Source of the DNA: Chitinophagaceae bacterium
GTDB taxonomy: Bacteria > Bacteroidota > Bacteroidia > Chitinophagales > Chitinophagaceae
NCBI GenBank assembly: GCA_016720775.1
Contig: JADKJX010000010.1
Coordinates: 62,001-126,000 of the forward strand
Reading direction: 5' to 3'
DNA length: 64,000 nt
The translations under genes were made by a program, and so were the position numbers. Below the pieces are notes generated by a model that was not told where the DNA came from, searched no databases, and saw nothing but the letters and a program-made list of their open reading frames with translations. Positions within the stretch are counted from its first letter, which is position 1. The number at the start of each line of letters is the position of its first letter. Of this stretch, positions 1 through 10,038 are shown in pieces.

Positions 1-1
1 C

Positions 2-469
2 GTAAGCAATGTATTGGGGAGTGGTGATGTTTCAATAACAACCGACAATAAGCGAAAGATAGTTGGAAGAACAACCATAGAGTACAACAACATCATCATG
101 GATGGAATAACAAGAACCTCCCTTACGAAGAACTGTGCTGATCTTAGCAAACTGCCGGTGGCAGTCATCATCGGCCCGGTTACCGGCAGCTCGGGCGAGG
201 CCATGGCAATAAGCTTTATCGGCAGAGACCGGACTGTTTTGATTGGAGAAGAAACTGGTGGCTATACCACGGCCAACAATGGATTTTTATTGGCCGGTGA
301 CGATTATGGGATGGTGCTGGCTGTTGGTTATATGACCGACCGTTTTGGGAAAGCGTATCATGATAATGTAAAGCCGGCACTTGAAATAAAAGGAGGCGAT
401 GATTTCTTTGATCATGTAAAAGATAAAAAAATAGAAGCTGCAGTGAAGTGGCTAGCTAAACAGGGATAG
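2..469 (+). CDS. S41 family peptidase, C-terminal part (cut by window edge)
   Basis: The frame is open from the left edge, so only about 155 C-terminal residues are present. The segment GPVTGSSGEAMA, followed by IGEETGG, matches the catalytic-serine region of S41 (C-terminal processing / tail-specific) peptidases, where the Ser of GSSGE would be the nucleophile. These enzymes are usually exported and cleave or bind exposed protein C-termini. The signal peptide and any PDZ domain would lie upstream of the window. A second, unrelated-looking S41 protein lies 2.4 kb downstream. Family assignment is firm; substrate is unknown. Confidence 0.85.
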   Translation, partial: VSNVLGSGDVSITTDNKRKIVGRTTIEYNNIIMDGITRTSLTKNCADLSKLPVAVIIGPVTGSSGEAMAISFIGRDRTVLIGEETGGYTTANNGFLLAGDDYGMVLAVGYMTDRFGKAYHDNVKPALEIKGGDDFFDHVKDKKIEAAVKWLAKQG

Positions 470-514
470 AACAGGTTTTGAACAGTACATATAAAATGCC
501 GGGTGAATTAAGTT

Positions 515-1210
515 TTACCTGGCATTTTTTAATTCCAGCAATCCTTTACGAAATAAGAACAGCAGCAACAGCATAAGTACAAAATGGAACAGCACCAGTT
601 CGGGGCTTCCCAAAATATGTGTTTCCGGCAGCACTTCTTTTTTCTTTAATAACCAGTTTAAGAACATGTGCTGGTAAAGCATTCCATATACCAGGGGAAT
701 AACTGAAAACCCGGCGACAATGCCCCAGCGGTTTTTATTCCATATTTTTTTGCCTGCGATAAACATCGGTGGCAGGCAAACCAGGATAACAATGGCCGAA
801 GTAATTATTTTACTGCTGAGTGAATTGCTGGTATCTCCCATCAGCGCCTGCACCACTATTTTTTCATCGCCACCACCCATGAGGGCAGTAAAAATTCTTG
901 CAAAAGGGAGATTGGCAAAGAGCAGGGAAAACCCGATCATACGTTTGTTCTCATTTGTTGACCGGCTGAACCAAAGCGCTCCCAGCCACATAAGGCTGCA
1001 GGAGAACAGGGGCCCGGCAAGTGTTGCCAGGTAGGCCCATGCTGGTTTAGCGCATTGTTCGCAGGTGGCCCATACATTAAAATCCCGGGGGCCATAACAG
1101 CCGCAGATAAAAAAACCGGTATTGATGTGTGCCTGCTCGTGCAATTCTCCCATGATAAAATTGAGGGCAATAAATGCAACGATGTATTTCCATGTAATTT
1201 TTATCTGCAT
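515..1210 (-). CDS. M50-like integral membrane metallopeptidase
   Basis: The protein is about 231 residues with 5-6 hydrophobic segments. An HEQAH motif (HExxH type) lies in the first membrane segment and an AGPL motif in a later one, which fits the layout of small site-2-protease-like (M50) peptidases that cut within membranes. A Cys-rich stretch (CGCYGP, then CEQC) follows the first segment. I prefer the ATG at 1210 (MQIKITWKY) to a start further upstream, because it places the first hydrophobic segment at the N-terminus. It is convergent with the S41 gene. The HExxH motif is seen; the proteolytic role is inferred. Confidence 0.6.
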   Translation of the reverse strand: MQIKITWKYIVAFIALNFIMGELHEQAHINTGFFICGCYGPRDFNVWATCEQCAKPAWAYLATLAGPLFSCSLMWLGALWFSRSTNENKRMIGFSLLFANLPFARIFTALMGGGDEKIVVQALMGDTSNSLSSKIITSAIVILVCLPPMFIAGKKIWNKNRWGIVAGFSVIPLVYGMLYQHMFLNWLLKKKEVLPETHILGSPELVLFHFVLMLLLLFLFRKGLLELKNAR

Positions 1211-1474
1211 GATGATATTTTTTAGCTGAACAGTATGAATGTAAATATATCCCTTCACAGTATGTTAACTTATCCATCTCCGGTGAACTGTGGAAATGGG
1301 TGTATGAATTGAGCCGTTTTCACCCGCTCATTTTTCCGGGAAATTCCTTTCCTGAACCCTCCCTGCCTGGTTTCTCAATTCATGCGGCAATCAGCACAAT
1401 TCATGCATGCAGTACTTCCTGCAGGAGAAATTCTGAAGCAACTTTGCATCATCAAAATCAAAACAATTTAAACA

Positions 1475-1651
1475 ATGAAAAATTTAAAAATGGAAAAGAT
1501 AAAATTCGGGATACAGTTGACCATACTGATGCTGGCATTTCCCGTACTGTTTGTAACGGAGATAAAACAGGCCGACGAGGACATGAAAAAAATCAACTGG
1601 AAAAACAGGAACTCATGGAAGCAAAGAAACCTGCAACCAGCGAAGCACTGA
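1475..1651 (+). CDS. small single-pass membrane protein, hypothetical
   Basis: The ORF of 58 residues begins MKNLKMEKIKFG, has one hydrophobic segment (QLTILMLAFPVLFVT) at about residues 13-27 and ends in a charged tail rich in Lys, Asn and Gln. It lies 78 bases upstream of the next plus-strand gene and may be cotranscribed with it. A longer ORF in another frame over the same DNA has an unlikely composition and is treated as a shadow. No family is recognised. Confidence 0.4.
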   Translation: MKNLKMEKIKFGIQLTILMLAFPVLFVTEIKQADEDMKKINWKNRNSWKQRNLQPAKH

Positions 1652-1729
1652 AAAGATCAGCCCCTGTTTCAGACCTTACCGTGATGCCCGGCTCTAAACT
1701 GATGGTGGTAAACATTTAAAACAAAAAAA

Positions 1730-2578
1730 ATGCGAAAGAAACTTTTAAGTAAACTGATCACCCGGCTACGCATCTGCATAGCCGCATTCATCCTCGTTCT
1801 CCTCAGCCTGTTCCTTTTTTCCTTTACGGTACAAAAATTAAAGGATGATTTTTTAAAACAGCTGGGCATCAGCAAGGCAGAGGCAGATGGTAAAATAACC
1901 AGCAGCCTGCTGAGCGGCTCGCTGGATCATTACGGCATACGCAACCTGAAGAACATCCTGGTGAACGACCGGGCTGCCGTTGTAAAAGACATCGCAACGT
2001 ATGCAAAGCAATACGCCAATTCCGATGCATTTAAAAAAGAATATGCCGCTTTGAAGGAGCGTAATAAGCCGGCACCTGCACAAAAGATTGATACGCCGGA
2101 AGAGGTGAGGGCTAATTTGATCAAAATGGCTAAAGAGTATGTGGCTAGTTCAGAAACGTCTTTGAAAAATGCAACGCCGCAAACGCAGAAAATATTTACA
2201 GAGATGCTGGATGCCGCTAAAAAGAATTTAAAGGAAGCGGAAGATCCCAATAATAAAACCATCAAAATGTGGGCACAGAATTATGAAGAGATGAAAAAAA
2301 TGACGCAGCAATCCTGGGAGAACAGCATGAAGGATTGGGAAGCAAAATACCCCGCCAACCACCTGCTGTATGTAAAAGTAAACCTGCAGGCATTCCTCGA
2401 TGCTACAGAAGGAATTGATTTCAGTGCATCCCTTTATGATAAGAACGGGAAAAAATATTTTGTGAATAAGGAGTATGAAAGAAAAGACAGCAGGTGGAAG
2501 ATGGCCTTTCGTGCAGGTAAAGATGCGGTGGAAACAGCGAGGGCATTTGCCAGCCAGTGGATCAGTGAGATAAAATAA
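1730..2578 (+). CDS. hypothetical membrane-anchored coiled-coil protein
   Basis: The protein has 282 residues. A basic N-terminus is followed by one strong hydrophobic segment (about residues 15-35), then a long Lys/Glu/Ala-rich, probably helical periplasmic or cytoplasmic domain. Residues about 150-205 (EMLDAAKKNLKEAEDP onward) look like a coiled coil. The start follows an A-rich leader typical of Bacteroidota. No catalytic motif and no named family is recognised. It probably forms a unit with the small membrane protein just upstream. Confidence 0.6.
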   Translation: MRKKLLSKLITRLRICIAAFILVLLSLFLFSFTVQKLKDDFLKQLGISKAEADGKITSSLLSGSLDHYGIRNLKNILVNDRAAVVKDIATYAKQYANSDAFKKEYAALKERNKPAPAQKIDTPEEVRANLIKMAKEYVASSETSLKNATPQTQKIFTEMLDAAKKNLKEAEDPNNKTIKMWAQNYEEMKKMTQQSWENSMKDWEAKYPANHLLYVKVNLQAFLDATEGIDFSASLYDKNGKKYFVNKEYERKDSRWKMAFRAGKDAVETARAFASQWISEIK

Positions 2579-2697
2579 GTGTGTTGCCGGTCTGAGACAC
2601 TCATAGATATTCTTTAAGTTCTTCCTGAAAAGCCGGGACTGGTTGCAAATGACAATAGGAAAAATTTTTCCGGACTTCGCTGTGAAAGAAAAGGTTT

Positions 2698-2770
2698 GCC
2701 ACGAAGGCACTAAGGCACGAAGTGAAAAAATGCTACGCATTTTTCCTTTGTGTCTTCGTGTCTTGGTGGC
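2698..2770. repeat. imperfect inverted repeat (REP-like, CACGAAG type)
   Basis: Two arms rich in CACGAAG and CACTAAGG-like units face each other, with an inner perfect stem of AAAAATGC around the loop TAC. It sits in the 325-base gap between two plus-strand genes. Arrays of CACGAAGNCAC units are a familiar interspersed repeat in Bacteroidota genomes. The inner hairpin could also act as a terminator for the upstream gene, but this is not certain. Nothing else is evident in this gap. Confidence 0.6.
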
Positions 2771-2902
2771 TCATTCAATTTATGTAAAAAAAGTGATTAT
2801 CAATCTGGTATTTCGGGATGAAATAATTAAATGTGGGTTGTTAAAACAAATAAGCGGCAGGATAATTATCTTTACTTCCAATCAAAACCATATTCTTTAC
2901 TC

Positions 2903-4276
2903 ATGAAGATCATCAAACTATTCCTGCTGCTGTTCATCATCAATAATGCCAATGCCCAAACCTGCGATTGTGAAAAAGAATTCCTGCACATCAAACAATT
3001 CATGGAGCATAACTATGCAGGGTTTACTGATAAACTGAAACTGCTTACGAAATCGGGGTACGATAAAAAGGCCAACGAATTTTACAAACTCAGTAAGAGT
3101 GGGGGCGACAACTGCGTGCTGATAATTTCTCAATACCTCGACATGTTCAAAGACGATCACATACAGGTAAGCGCCACTTTCAGTACAGCATTCGACTCGG
3201 CTTACATCAGCCGGAGAAAACAGATCGATCTGCCTGCCGGAAAAACAGAAGCACTCCGTACCTCTACAACGCATGAAGGCATTTACAATTTCAATTTTGA
3301 TTCGGCTTATACTATTGCTGTGTACAAGGATAAAACGCCTTTGCATGATTATATCGGTGTGATCATTGATTCAAAACTTCCTTCCTGGAAAAAAGGCATG
3401 ATAAAGTTTGAAGCAAAATACGTGAACGACAGCCTGCTGAAAGGAATCCTTTATGTGCGCAATCACATGCCCAAAGTGGAGTGGTTTTACTTGGGAAAGA
3501 ACAGCATCGGCGGCGACTGGCAGCGGGAGGGAACGAAAAAAGAAAAGCGGTCATTTACATACGTGCCTGTGTCATCAAAAAAGCTTTCTGATAAAACGCT
3601 TTATATCCAGGTATCGGATTTTGACCCTTCTAATTATAAACGCATCGATTCCATATTTAAGGCAAACCAGGAGGCATTGAACAGTATGCCCAACCTGGTG
3701 CTCGACCTGCGTGACAATGGCGGCGGCTCCGACTTTTCTTATACGCCCATCTTGCCCTATATTGTTACGGGTCCGGTAAAAAATATAGGCGTGGATGTAC
3801 TGGCAACCGAAGCCAATATTGCCGGTTGGAAGAAAGTGCTTTCCGACCCCGACATTCCGGACGATAATAAAAAATCCATCAGCCGCATGATAGAAACGAT
3901 GGAAAACAATAAAGGTAAACTGGTAAATATTGTTGATGATGAAATTGATTCTTCCTATAAAACATTGGCTTATCCCCGTAAAGTGGCCATACTTATTAAC
4001 CGCGGTTGTGCCAGTACCACTGAACAGTTTTTGCTCGCTGCCATGCAAAGCAGCAAAGTGACTTTGATGGGGGAGAGCACAAATGGCACGCTTGATTATT
4101 CCAACATGCGTGACTCTTCTTTTTCCTGCATGCCTTACCGGCTTTGGTATGCCACCACCCGTAGCCGCCGGCTCGATGTGGGACAGGGCATTGATAATAC
4201 CGGCATAAAACCCAATCAATTCTTAAAACCCGATACAGACTGGATCGCTGAAGCTGTTAAGTTGCTGGAGCAGTAA
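2903..4276 (+). CDS. secreted S41 family peptidase
   Basis: The protein has about 457 residues. The ATG at 2903 is chosen because it directly precedes a signal peptide (KIIKLFLLLFIINNANAQ). The C-terminal half carries the S41 fold: LVLDLRDNGGGSDF at about residue 265 and INRGCASTTEQF, with the likely catalytic Ser, followed by LMGESTNGTLDYSN. It is probably an envelope or extracellular protease or protease-like protein. It lacks an obvious PDZ domain, as do many Bacteroidota S41 lipoprotein-like members. The substrate cannot be told from sequence. Confidence 0.85.
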   Translation: MKIIKLFLLLFIINNANAQTCDCEKEFLHIKQFMEHNYAGFTDKLKLLTKSGYDKKANEFYKLSKSGGDNCVLIISQYLDMFKDDHIQVSATFSTAFDSAYISRRKQIDLPAGKTEALRTSTTHEGIYNFNFDSAYTIAVYKDKTPLHDYIGVIIDSKLPSWKKGMIKFEAKYVNDSLLKGILYVRNHMPKVEWFYLGKNSIGGDWQREGTKKEKRSFTYVPVSSKKLSDKTLYIQVSDFDPSNYKRIDSIFKANQEALNSMPNLVLDLRDNGGGSDFSYTPILPYIVTGPVKNIGVDVLATEANIAGWKKVLSDPDIPDDNKKSISRMIETMENNKGKLVNIVDDEIDSSYKTLAYPRKVAILINRGCASTTEQFLLAAMQSSKVTLMGESTNGTLDYSNMRDSSFSCMPYRLWYATTRSRRLDVGQGIDNTGIKPNQFLKPDTDWIAEAVKLLEQ

Positions 4277-4399
4277 ATTTCTGAACCACATAGAAACCTA
4301 GAACACATAGACCGGACAGGGATAGTATTGTTTTTTATGTTCCTGCCTGGCTCAAAAAAAACTTTGCATTGCAACAGCGCATTCCTGTTATTTTTGTGT

Positions 4400-5284
4400 A
4401 TGATCAATTACAACCCCAAAGAGTGGTTCAGTTTTATTTTCCGCTTTCATAAGGCAGACACATTCCGAAAACTATTGCCCCTGGTGACCGGCATTGCTGT
4501 ATACAGTGCCATAGTTTCTTATACAGAAATTGTTTGGTGGAAACTGGGGCCCGACAGCTACGTAAAGAACATACCCATCATGCACAGCCTGCTTGGCTTT
4601 GCCATTTCCATGCTGCTGGTATTTAGAACCAACACGGCTTACGAGCGCTGGTGGGAGGGAAGGAAACTATGGGGCAGCCTGGTGAACAACAGCCGCAACC
4701 TGGCCATGAAAATGTCGGCCATTCTTGCAAAAGATGATACGATCAACCGAAGTTTCTTCAGAAAGATCATCCCGGCCTATGCCTATGCATTGCACAATCA
4801 TCTACGTAGTGAAAAAACAAGGGTGGAACTTTTTGAAGGAGCAGAGATGGCACATCTTGCCAAAAAAATCGATGCTGATAAACACATACCGAACCAGGTG
4901 GCGGCATTGATGACGGAACACATCAACGACCTGTACCGGGAAAAAAAACTCAGCGATGCCCAATTGCTTTTCATCAATGCAGAACTGGCATCCTTTACTG
5001 ATATTTGCGGGGCCTGCGAGCGGATCAAGAACACACCAATCCCTTTCTCATACAGCGTATTCATAAAAAAATTCATTTTCTTTTACGTAATGAGCCTGCC
5101 TTTTGGCTTTGCCTTTACGCTGGGTTATTATGCCGTACCCGTGGTGGCGTTTATCTTTTATGTGCTGGGTAGCCTGGAGATCATTGCCGAAGAAATTGAA
5201 GACCCTTTTGGCGGCGATGCCAATGACGTACCCACTGATAAGCTGGCTGCCAATATTCATAAGCATGTGCTGGAACTGATCTAA
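4400..5284 (+). CDS. bestrophin-like (RFP-TM) membrane channel protein
   Basis: The protein has 294 residues. Segments such as FRTNTAYERWWEGRKLWG, four hydrophobic regions and the C-terminal EIEDPFGGDANDVPTDKL match the bacterial bestrophin / UPF0187 family, whose members form pentameric ion channels in the inner membrane. I chose the ATG at 4400 (MINYNPKEWF) because the family normally begins just before this aromatic helix; the upstream extension has no homology-like pattern. The gene stands alone and is convergent with the disrupted gene that follows. Confidence 0.9.
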   Translation: MINYNPKEWFSFIFRFHKADTFRKLLPLVTGIAVYSAIVSYTEIVWWKLGPDSYVKNIPIMHSLLGFAISMLLVFRTNTAYERWWEGRKLWGSLVNNSRNLAMKMSAILAKDDTINRSFFRKIIPAYAYALHNHLRSEKTRVELFEGAEMAHLAKKIDADKHIPNQVAALMTEHINDLYREKKLSDAQLLFINAELASFTDICGACERIKNTPIPFSYSVFIKKFIFFYVMSLPFGFAFTLGYYAVPVVAFIFYVLGSLEIIAEEIEDPFGGDANDVPTDKLAANIHKHVLELI

Positions 5285-5289
5285 AACAA

Positions 5290-7040
5290 TCAGTCATGGG
5301 CAAAACTGTTTTTCACCACTGTTTCACCCGGGGCAAACAGCCTGATATAATAAATGCCTTTTGCTAACCCGGGAATGCTTTTATTAATTGTGTTGCTTCC
5401 TTTTTGTAAAGTAATACCGTAGTTTAAAATAGTTCTTCCACTGGCGTCAATGATGGTAAGCCCCACTGTTTGGTTTGTTGCACTGGTAATTACTATTTTC
5501 GCTGCGTTGGTTCCGGCACTCAGATCAGCATATATAATAGCCGTTGCATTGTTTCCTTTATTGGTGATTGAAACTGTTTTACTGTATTCCAGGGTTACAT
5601 CTTTATCTATCATGGCCAGCCGGTAATAGTTAATTCCGTTAAGCGGAGCCACATCTGTAAAACTGTATCTTATATCGGTTGTTGAAAAGCCACTGGCATT
5701 CACCCGGCCAATGGTTTGATACGATTGTGCATTGCTGCTTCTTTCAATATTAAAATGAGAGCTGTTGCTTTCGGTAGCTGTGGTCCAGTCTAACTGATTT
5801 TTTGCATTCACTTCCCGAACAGCCAGGTCAACTAATTTGATCGGTACCGGGCCACCGGACGCAAATTCGGCATAGCCCATGTCGGGAGCAGAACCGCTGT
5901 AAGGCAAGCCTACATTAACTCCTGTATTGATGCAGGGCGAGGTTTCCTGCAGGGTAAAATTACCGTTGCCAACAACTGCGGGTTAACGAAATATTATTGC
6001 TGTAGGGTAATTGCCGGTGCCCGGAAAAAGAGGGAGATCTCCGTTGGCATTGCCATTGGCATCATTATGAGTAACAACCACATTGGTCATGTTGGTATTA
6101 TTGCCGCCTTTGAACCAGGCTTCGCCAAAGCCGGTTACAATGTTGTTCCGGATGTTTATATTATTTGCAGAACCGTTGTTAATGGAACTGAAATCTATTC
6201 CTACCCATGGTGCACCAGGTATACGGGATGTGATGGTGTTATTGTAAACATTGAAGTTTGTTATTATTGCATTTTCTGTTCCCTCGCTAATGATCAGGAT
6301 GCCCCCGGCAGAACCCGTACCCGAAGACGTACCCAGGTTTGAGATCAGGTTTTTGCGGATGGTGCAGTTTGATACAACGGTTAAATTCCTTGTATTGAAC
6401 TGGATACCGCTCGATATATTATTCAGTATGTTATTTTCCACGATGGCTGTTTCTGTGTCAAATTCAAAAAATGATCCCGCTTTCGTAATGACTATTTACT
6501 TGAGTACGGCTCAACCTGTTGCCATGTATCCAGGCGCAGTACCCATAGGTTCCTTTTGTATTGTAATTCAGGTCGATGCTTCCCTGTATCGTGTTGCCGG
6601 AAATTTCTAATCCCTGTATGTGAAACAGTTCAATACAAAAATCCCATCCGCTCTGGAAATCTCCACCGTATGCTTCTTTTGTAAGTATGTTGTTGTAGAT
6701 CTTTACGCCTCTTAAATCTTATGTGCTGGTTGCCGTTCGTTCCTTCCGGGGAACTTGCCACCAATAAGGCAACGTAGTCTCCATTCAGGCTGCTTTTAAT
6801 AATGAACTGCCAACTCTTAATTGGTTTCTGACCTACATTCACATGAATGATGTCGCCGGCAGTGATCACTGTTTGTGTGGCTTTATACAGTGTTTTCCAG
6901 GGGCTGAGAATAGTACCATTGCCTGCTGCATCGCTGCCCCCGGGACTGATGTACCAGGTGGTTGCAAAACAAAACAGCATTGGAAAAAGCAAGAGGAACG
7001 TAAGAGAATACCTTTTTAAAGAAGGGAAAAAGTTTTTCAT
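5290..7040 (-). pseudogene. T9SS-secreted right-handed beta-helix protein, disrupted
   Basis: Three minus-strand reading-frame pieces make up one protein: an N-terminal signal peptide starting at 7040 (MKNFFPSLKRYS), a middle rich in Asn-turn beta-helix repeats (NNILNNISSG, RKNLISNLG, RNNIVTGFG) and a C-terminal domain ending in a type IX secretion sorting module (GLAKGIYYIRLF). By translating the joints I find frameshifts near 6715 and in the 6480-6540 interval, and an in-frame TAA at 5983-5985. The intact product would be a secreted pectate-lyase-like or surface beta-helix protein. It is either a true pseudogene or damaged by sequencing indels. Confidence 0.8.
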
Positions 7041-7331
7041 AAAAAACAGTTTATTGTTACATAATGACATTGCCGGCGTTTTGATAAGATATCGAGAAAT
7101 TGGTTCATCTGAACCCACATACAAAGTTCGAAACAACAATCACTAAAAATATTATATGATTTTATATAAATGTTACAAAGTTCACATATAGCCTTTGCCT
7201 ATAAGCCTTTCATGCTTATTTACCGGGAACTTTAATATGAGTGGGTGAAATGAATGCCGGGCGATAGATCGGTCTATCCTTTGTTGCCAAAGGCCTTGAG
7301 CATGGAGATCATTCGAAAAGAGTTCTTCTTC

Positions 7332-8210
7332 TTATTTCATAGTAGTTCCAAAGGGCGTACTCCTGCCATGAAATTGGCCGGATGCCTGGAAGACATATTG
7401 AAGTTGCCCGGTAAATGTTTCGGCGGGCAGTTTAGCGTAGATGAGATCTGTTGTTGACTGGTGAAGCTTTTGATAACTGTTGTCGTCTTCAATGTAATTT
7501 TTTTTCAACCTGAGTATTACGGAAACGTATTTCAGTTTGCTGTTTCTAACTGAATCGTAAATACGGATATCGGGAGTAAAATATTGGCCCAAACTATCAG
7601 TAAGCAGTTTTTCCAGTTCCTTACTGGCTGACTGATTATAAGAGGTCTCAACATATTTTGTTGCATACAAGCCTGGTTTTGGCAGCAGTTGCAGGAAGAG
7701 CAACATAACTCCATACGCAAGTACAAGGGGAAGTAAAGCTTTACCGATATCGAATCCTGGCTTTCCCAGCGACGGGTCATAGGGTACCAGTTTTGTGCCG
7801 GCAAGCCGGTCGCCCAGGCGCCTGCTGGTATTGGTGAGAGCGATGATCGCTTCGATAGGCCAGATGATGCAAAGCAGGTTTCTTATAAAGCATTTCATCG
7901 GGCTGGCAACTTCGCCGGTTGCATTGTCAACCAGTTGCAGTTTCAATATCCGTTTGGCAATGCTGCGGCCATTGATGATGTCTTTGCAGAAGTAAAGCGC
8001 AAACCCGATCAACCCGATATACGCCCATGAACCACCCAAAAATTCTGAACTTACCTGTTCGTGTGAAACCTTAAAGGCCCTGGAAAAATCTGCAATGATA
8101 CCCGGGATGAAAAAGATCATTGCGATCATGGTCATAAAGAAATGATCCAGCAGCATGGCGGCAAGGCGCATGCCTATGTTTATTGGGTTGGAGGTTGTAG
8201 GATTTTGCAT
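7332..8210 (-). CDS. RDD family integral membrane protein
   Basis: The protein has 292 residues. The N-terminal half holds the RDD domain: GMRLAAMLLDHFF (the Arg/Asp signature) in the first membrane helix and RRLGDRLAGTKLV at the end of the domain, with 3-4 membrane spans. A further hydrophobic segment follows at about residue 180, then a soluble C-terminal domain of about 100 residues. The ATG at 8210 (MQNPTTSNP) is preferred because longer versions add a non-family leader. RDD proteins are mostly uncharacterised; some take part in transport or envelope maintenance. Confidence 0.8.
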   Translation of the reverse strand: MQNPTTSNPINIGMRLAAMLLDHFFMTMIAMIFFIPGIIADFSRAFKVSHEQVSSEFLGGSWAYIGLIGFALYFCKDIINGRSIAKRILKLQLVDNATGEVASPMKCFIRNLLCIIWPIEAIIALTNTSRRLGDRLAGTKLVPYDPSLGKPGFDIGKALLPLVLAYGVMLLFLQLLPKPGLYATKYVETSYNQSASKELEKLLTDSLGQYFTPDIRIYDSVRNSKLKYVSVILRLKKNYIEDDNSYQKLHQSTTDLIYAKLPAETFTGQLQYVFQASGQFHGRSTPFGTTMK

Positions 8211-8394
8211 GTGATTTTTTATTCTTTGCAGTTTGTTTATGGGTGTAAAGATAACGGGCGTTCTGATAGCGTCGGGCATTGCGGCAGTTTGAGAATTTGC
8301 CGCTAACATATTCCTGACCCAATAGCGGCATCCGGGATGGGCCATTTAAAAGCTGGCCTGTTGGCAAATCAGGATTTAGCTTTTTGTACGATGG

Positions 8395-8964
8395 TCAAAC
8401 CCTCAACAATCCCCGGAACGCCCTGCCGGCATAATAAGATTCGGCACCGTTGTGATAGGTAAAGACAGTATCGTAACGGCGGTCACAAAAAACGGCACCG
8501 CCGAGTTTTCTGATATCAGCAGGTGTTTTCACCCAGCTCGATGTTTTGGTATCAAAATTTCCAAGTTGCTGCAACTCCCGGTATTGTTCTTCCGTTAAAA
8601 GATCAATGCCCATGGCAGCAGCCATACCCATTGCGCTATTCTTCGGTTTAAATTCTTTTCTCGACTCCAGTGCTTTGTGGTCGTAACAAATACTTCTGCG
8701 GTCTTTCGGACTTTCCGCTGCGCAATCATAAAAAATGTATTCGCCCGTTTTTTTATCATGACCAACAACATCCGGTTCTCCGCCGGTTCTTTCCATTTCA
8801 TTGAGCGACCATAGTTTTTCTCTGCCAGATGGCCGATCCAGCTTTGCTTGTAATTGAGACCATTCAAGGCCTTTATGGCGGTTCATGTTTTTCTCAAAAC
8901 GGGTTTTTAATGTGTTGAGCAGTTCTGCCCGTTGTTTTGGCGTCAATTCTTTTTTAGTTGCCAT
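8395..8964 (-). CDS. DUF4256 domain-containing protein
   Basis: The protein has 189 residues. The blocks LLNTLKTRFEKNMNRH, LNEMERTGGEPDVVG, FYDCAAESPKDRRS and GGAVFCDRRYDTVFTYHNGAESYYAGRAFRG match the DUF4256 family, a widespread cytoplasmic family of unknown function. Length is as usual for the family. It is transcribed away from the RDD gene's direction of entry with only 184 bases between them. Confidence 0.85.
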   Translation of the reverse strand: MATKKELTPKQRAELLNTLKTRFEKNMNRHKGLEWSQLQAKLDRPSGREKLWSLNEMERTGGEPDVVGHDKKTGEYIFYDCAAESPKDRRSICYDHKALESRKEFKPKNSAMGMAAAMGIDLLTEEQYRELQQLGNFDTKTSSWVKTPADIRKLGGAVFCDRRYDTVFTYHNGAESYYAGRAFRGLLRV

Positions 8965-9149
8965 ATTTGTAATGTTATTATTTTGATTTGCTCACACCTT
9001 GTCTGCTGGCATAACTGCGATTGGCATTGCCATTTTTATTTCGCTTACCAGCTTTATTTGATTTATTTGGGCAAAGGGAAAATTCTCATTGCTGGATAGT
9101 ATGGCATTCCTATTTTGCTTGCCGACAAGTAATTCAATTCAATCATAGT

Positions 9150-9623
9150 TTAATCTTTCGGCTCCCACAATTGAATTTTATTTCCTTCCATGTCTAGAAT
9201 ATGAACGAATTTTCCATAATCATAAGTTTCAATTTTGTCAACGATCGTTACGTTTTCCTTTCTTAATTCTTCAACCAATGCTTCTAAATTCTCTACTCTG
9301 TAATTTATCATAAAGTCCTTTGTTGAAGGCTCAAAATACTTTGTGTTTTCTGCAAAAGGATTCCATTGGGTAAGTCCCTTTTTAGTACTGTCATCAATCT
9401 GCCTCCATTCAAAGCTTGTTCCATATGGGCTTGTGTCGAACCCAAGGTGTGTTTTATACCATTCGTTAATGGCTTTTGGGTCTTTGCATTTGAAGAAAAT
9501 ACCCCCTATTCCTGTTACTTTTTTCATTTTTGTATTTTTTTTGTTAGATATTATTGTCTTAAAAGCGAAACCTAATAGAAACGAAGCTGCAATTAGTGTT
9601 ATCGTCAATGGCATTCTTTTCAT
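9150..9623 (-). CDS. VOC (glyoxalase-fold) protein with N-terminal membrane anchor
   Basis: The protein has 157 residues. A hydrophobic N-terminus (residues 5-25) precedes one VOC module starting at KKVTGIGGIFFKCKDP and ending at GNKIQLWEPKD. VOC proteins are metal-binding enzymes or resistance proteins that work as dimers. The His, Glu and other ligand positions cannot be assigned with certainty. An alternative start at the internal Met just before KKVTGIGG would give a soluble 125-residue protein. It is the last chromosomal gene before the decayed repeat. Confidence 0.8.
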   Translation of the reverse strand: MKRMPLTITLIAASFLLGFAFKTIISNKKNTKMKKVTGIGGIFFKCKDPKAINEWYKTHLGFDTSPYGTSFEWRQIDDSTKKGLTQWNPFAENTKYFEPSTKDFMINYRVENLEALVEELRKENVTIVDKIETYDYGKFVHILDMEGNKIQLWEPKD

Positions 9624-9689
9624 TGTCTATAAAAGTATTTTTATTTTATCATTGATATTTAAGGTTTTTCTTACGCTTATCGCTGATGT

Positions 9690-9860
9690 TCGGAAATTGT
9701 TACTGTGTTCACCCAACCCCGGAGCATAATAAAGTAACGATTTTTTTTTAAAATGCAGGCCAATAATTAAATGGTTAAACCCATAGCCGATGACTGGCAA
9801 TGGTAAATCCGATAGCTATCGGATGCCGGAGAAAGTTTGCCGGCAAACCCGTGGCTGCGG
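9690..9860 (-). repeat. decayed attC-like repeat at the distal end of the array
   Basis: The stretch contains recognisable pieces of the array repeat in the right order: a CCCCGG segment, AATAAAGTAACGA followed by a T-run, CCCATAGCCGATG near the middle, and GCCGGCAAACCCGTGG at the right. Both cores are lost. It resembles the family A copy at 23357-23546 most. The 180 bases to its right, up to 10038, hold short open fragments but no gene that I can support. Confidence 0.55.
9807..9824. repeat. perfect 18 bp palindrome
   Basis: ATCCGATAGCTATCGGAT is a perfect palindrome inside the decayed repeat. CCGATAGCTATCGG words are common dispersed palindromes in Bacteroidota genomes. It is absent from the intact array repeats, so it was acquired after decay. 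Confidence 0.6.
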
Positions 9861-10038
9861 TTCGTGGGGTTTTAAAAATGCTGCTTTATTTGTCTTTTAA
9901 AGCATCACAACCACGATAAAACAATTATTTTTTCTGATCTTATTTCTACTTAAGATCCAATAGTACCCGTCTTAACTTCCCCGGCCCACTTGTAATCAGC
10001 GTAGCCAAACTGTCTGTCAGGTGTTCGTCGTTTTTTCG

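Noticed and set aside
1300..1719. 139-codon plus-strand ORF
   Set aside because: Its composition is unusual (many His, Ser, Asn), and the better reading is the 58-codon membrane protein in another frame at 1475-1651.
9861..10038. Possible C-terminal gene fragment on the minus strand (ending KLRRVLLDLK)
   Set aside because: It is too short, competing frames are equally open, and no start or family can be assigned.
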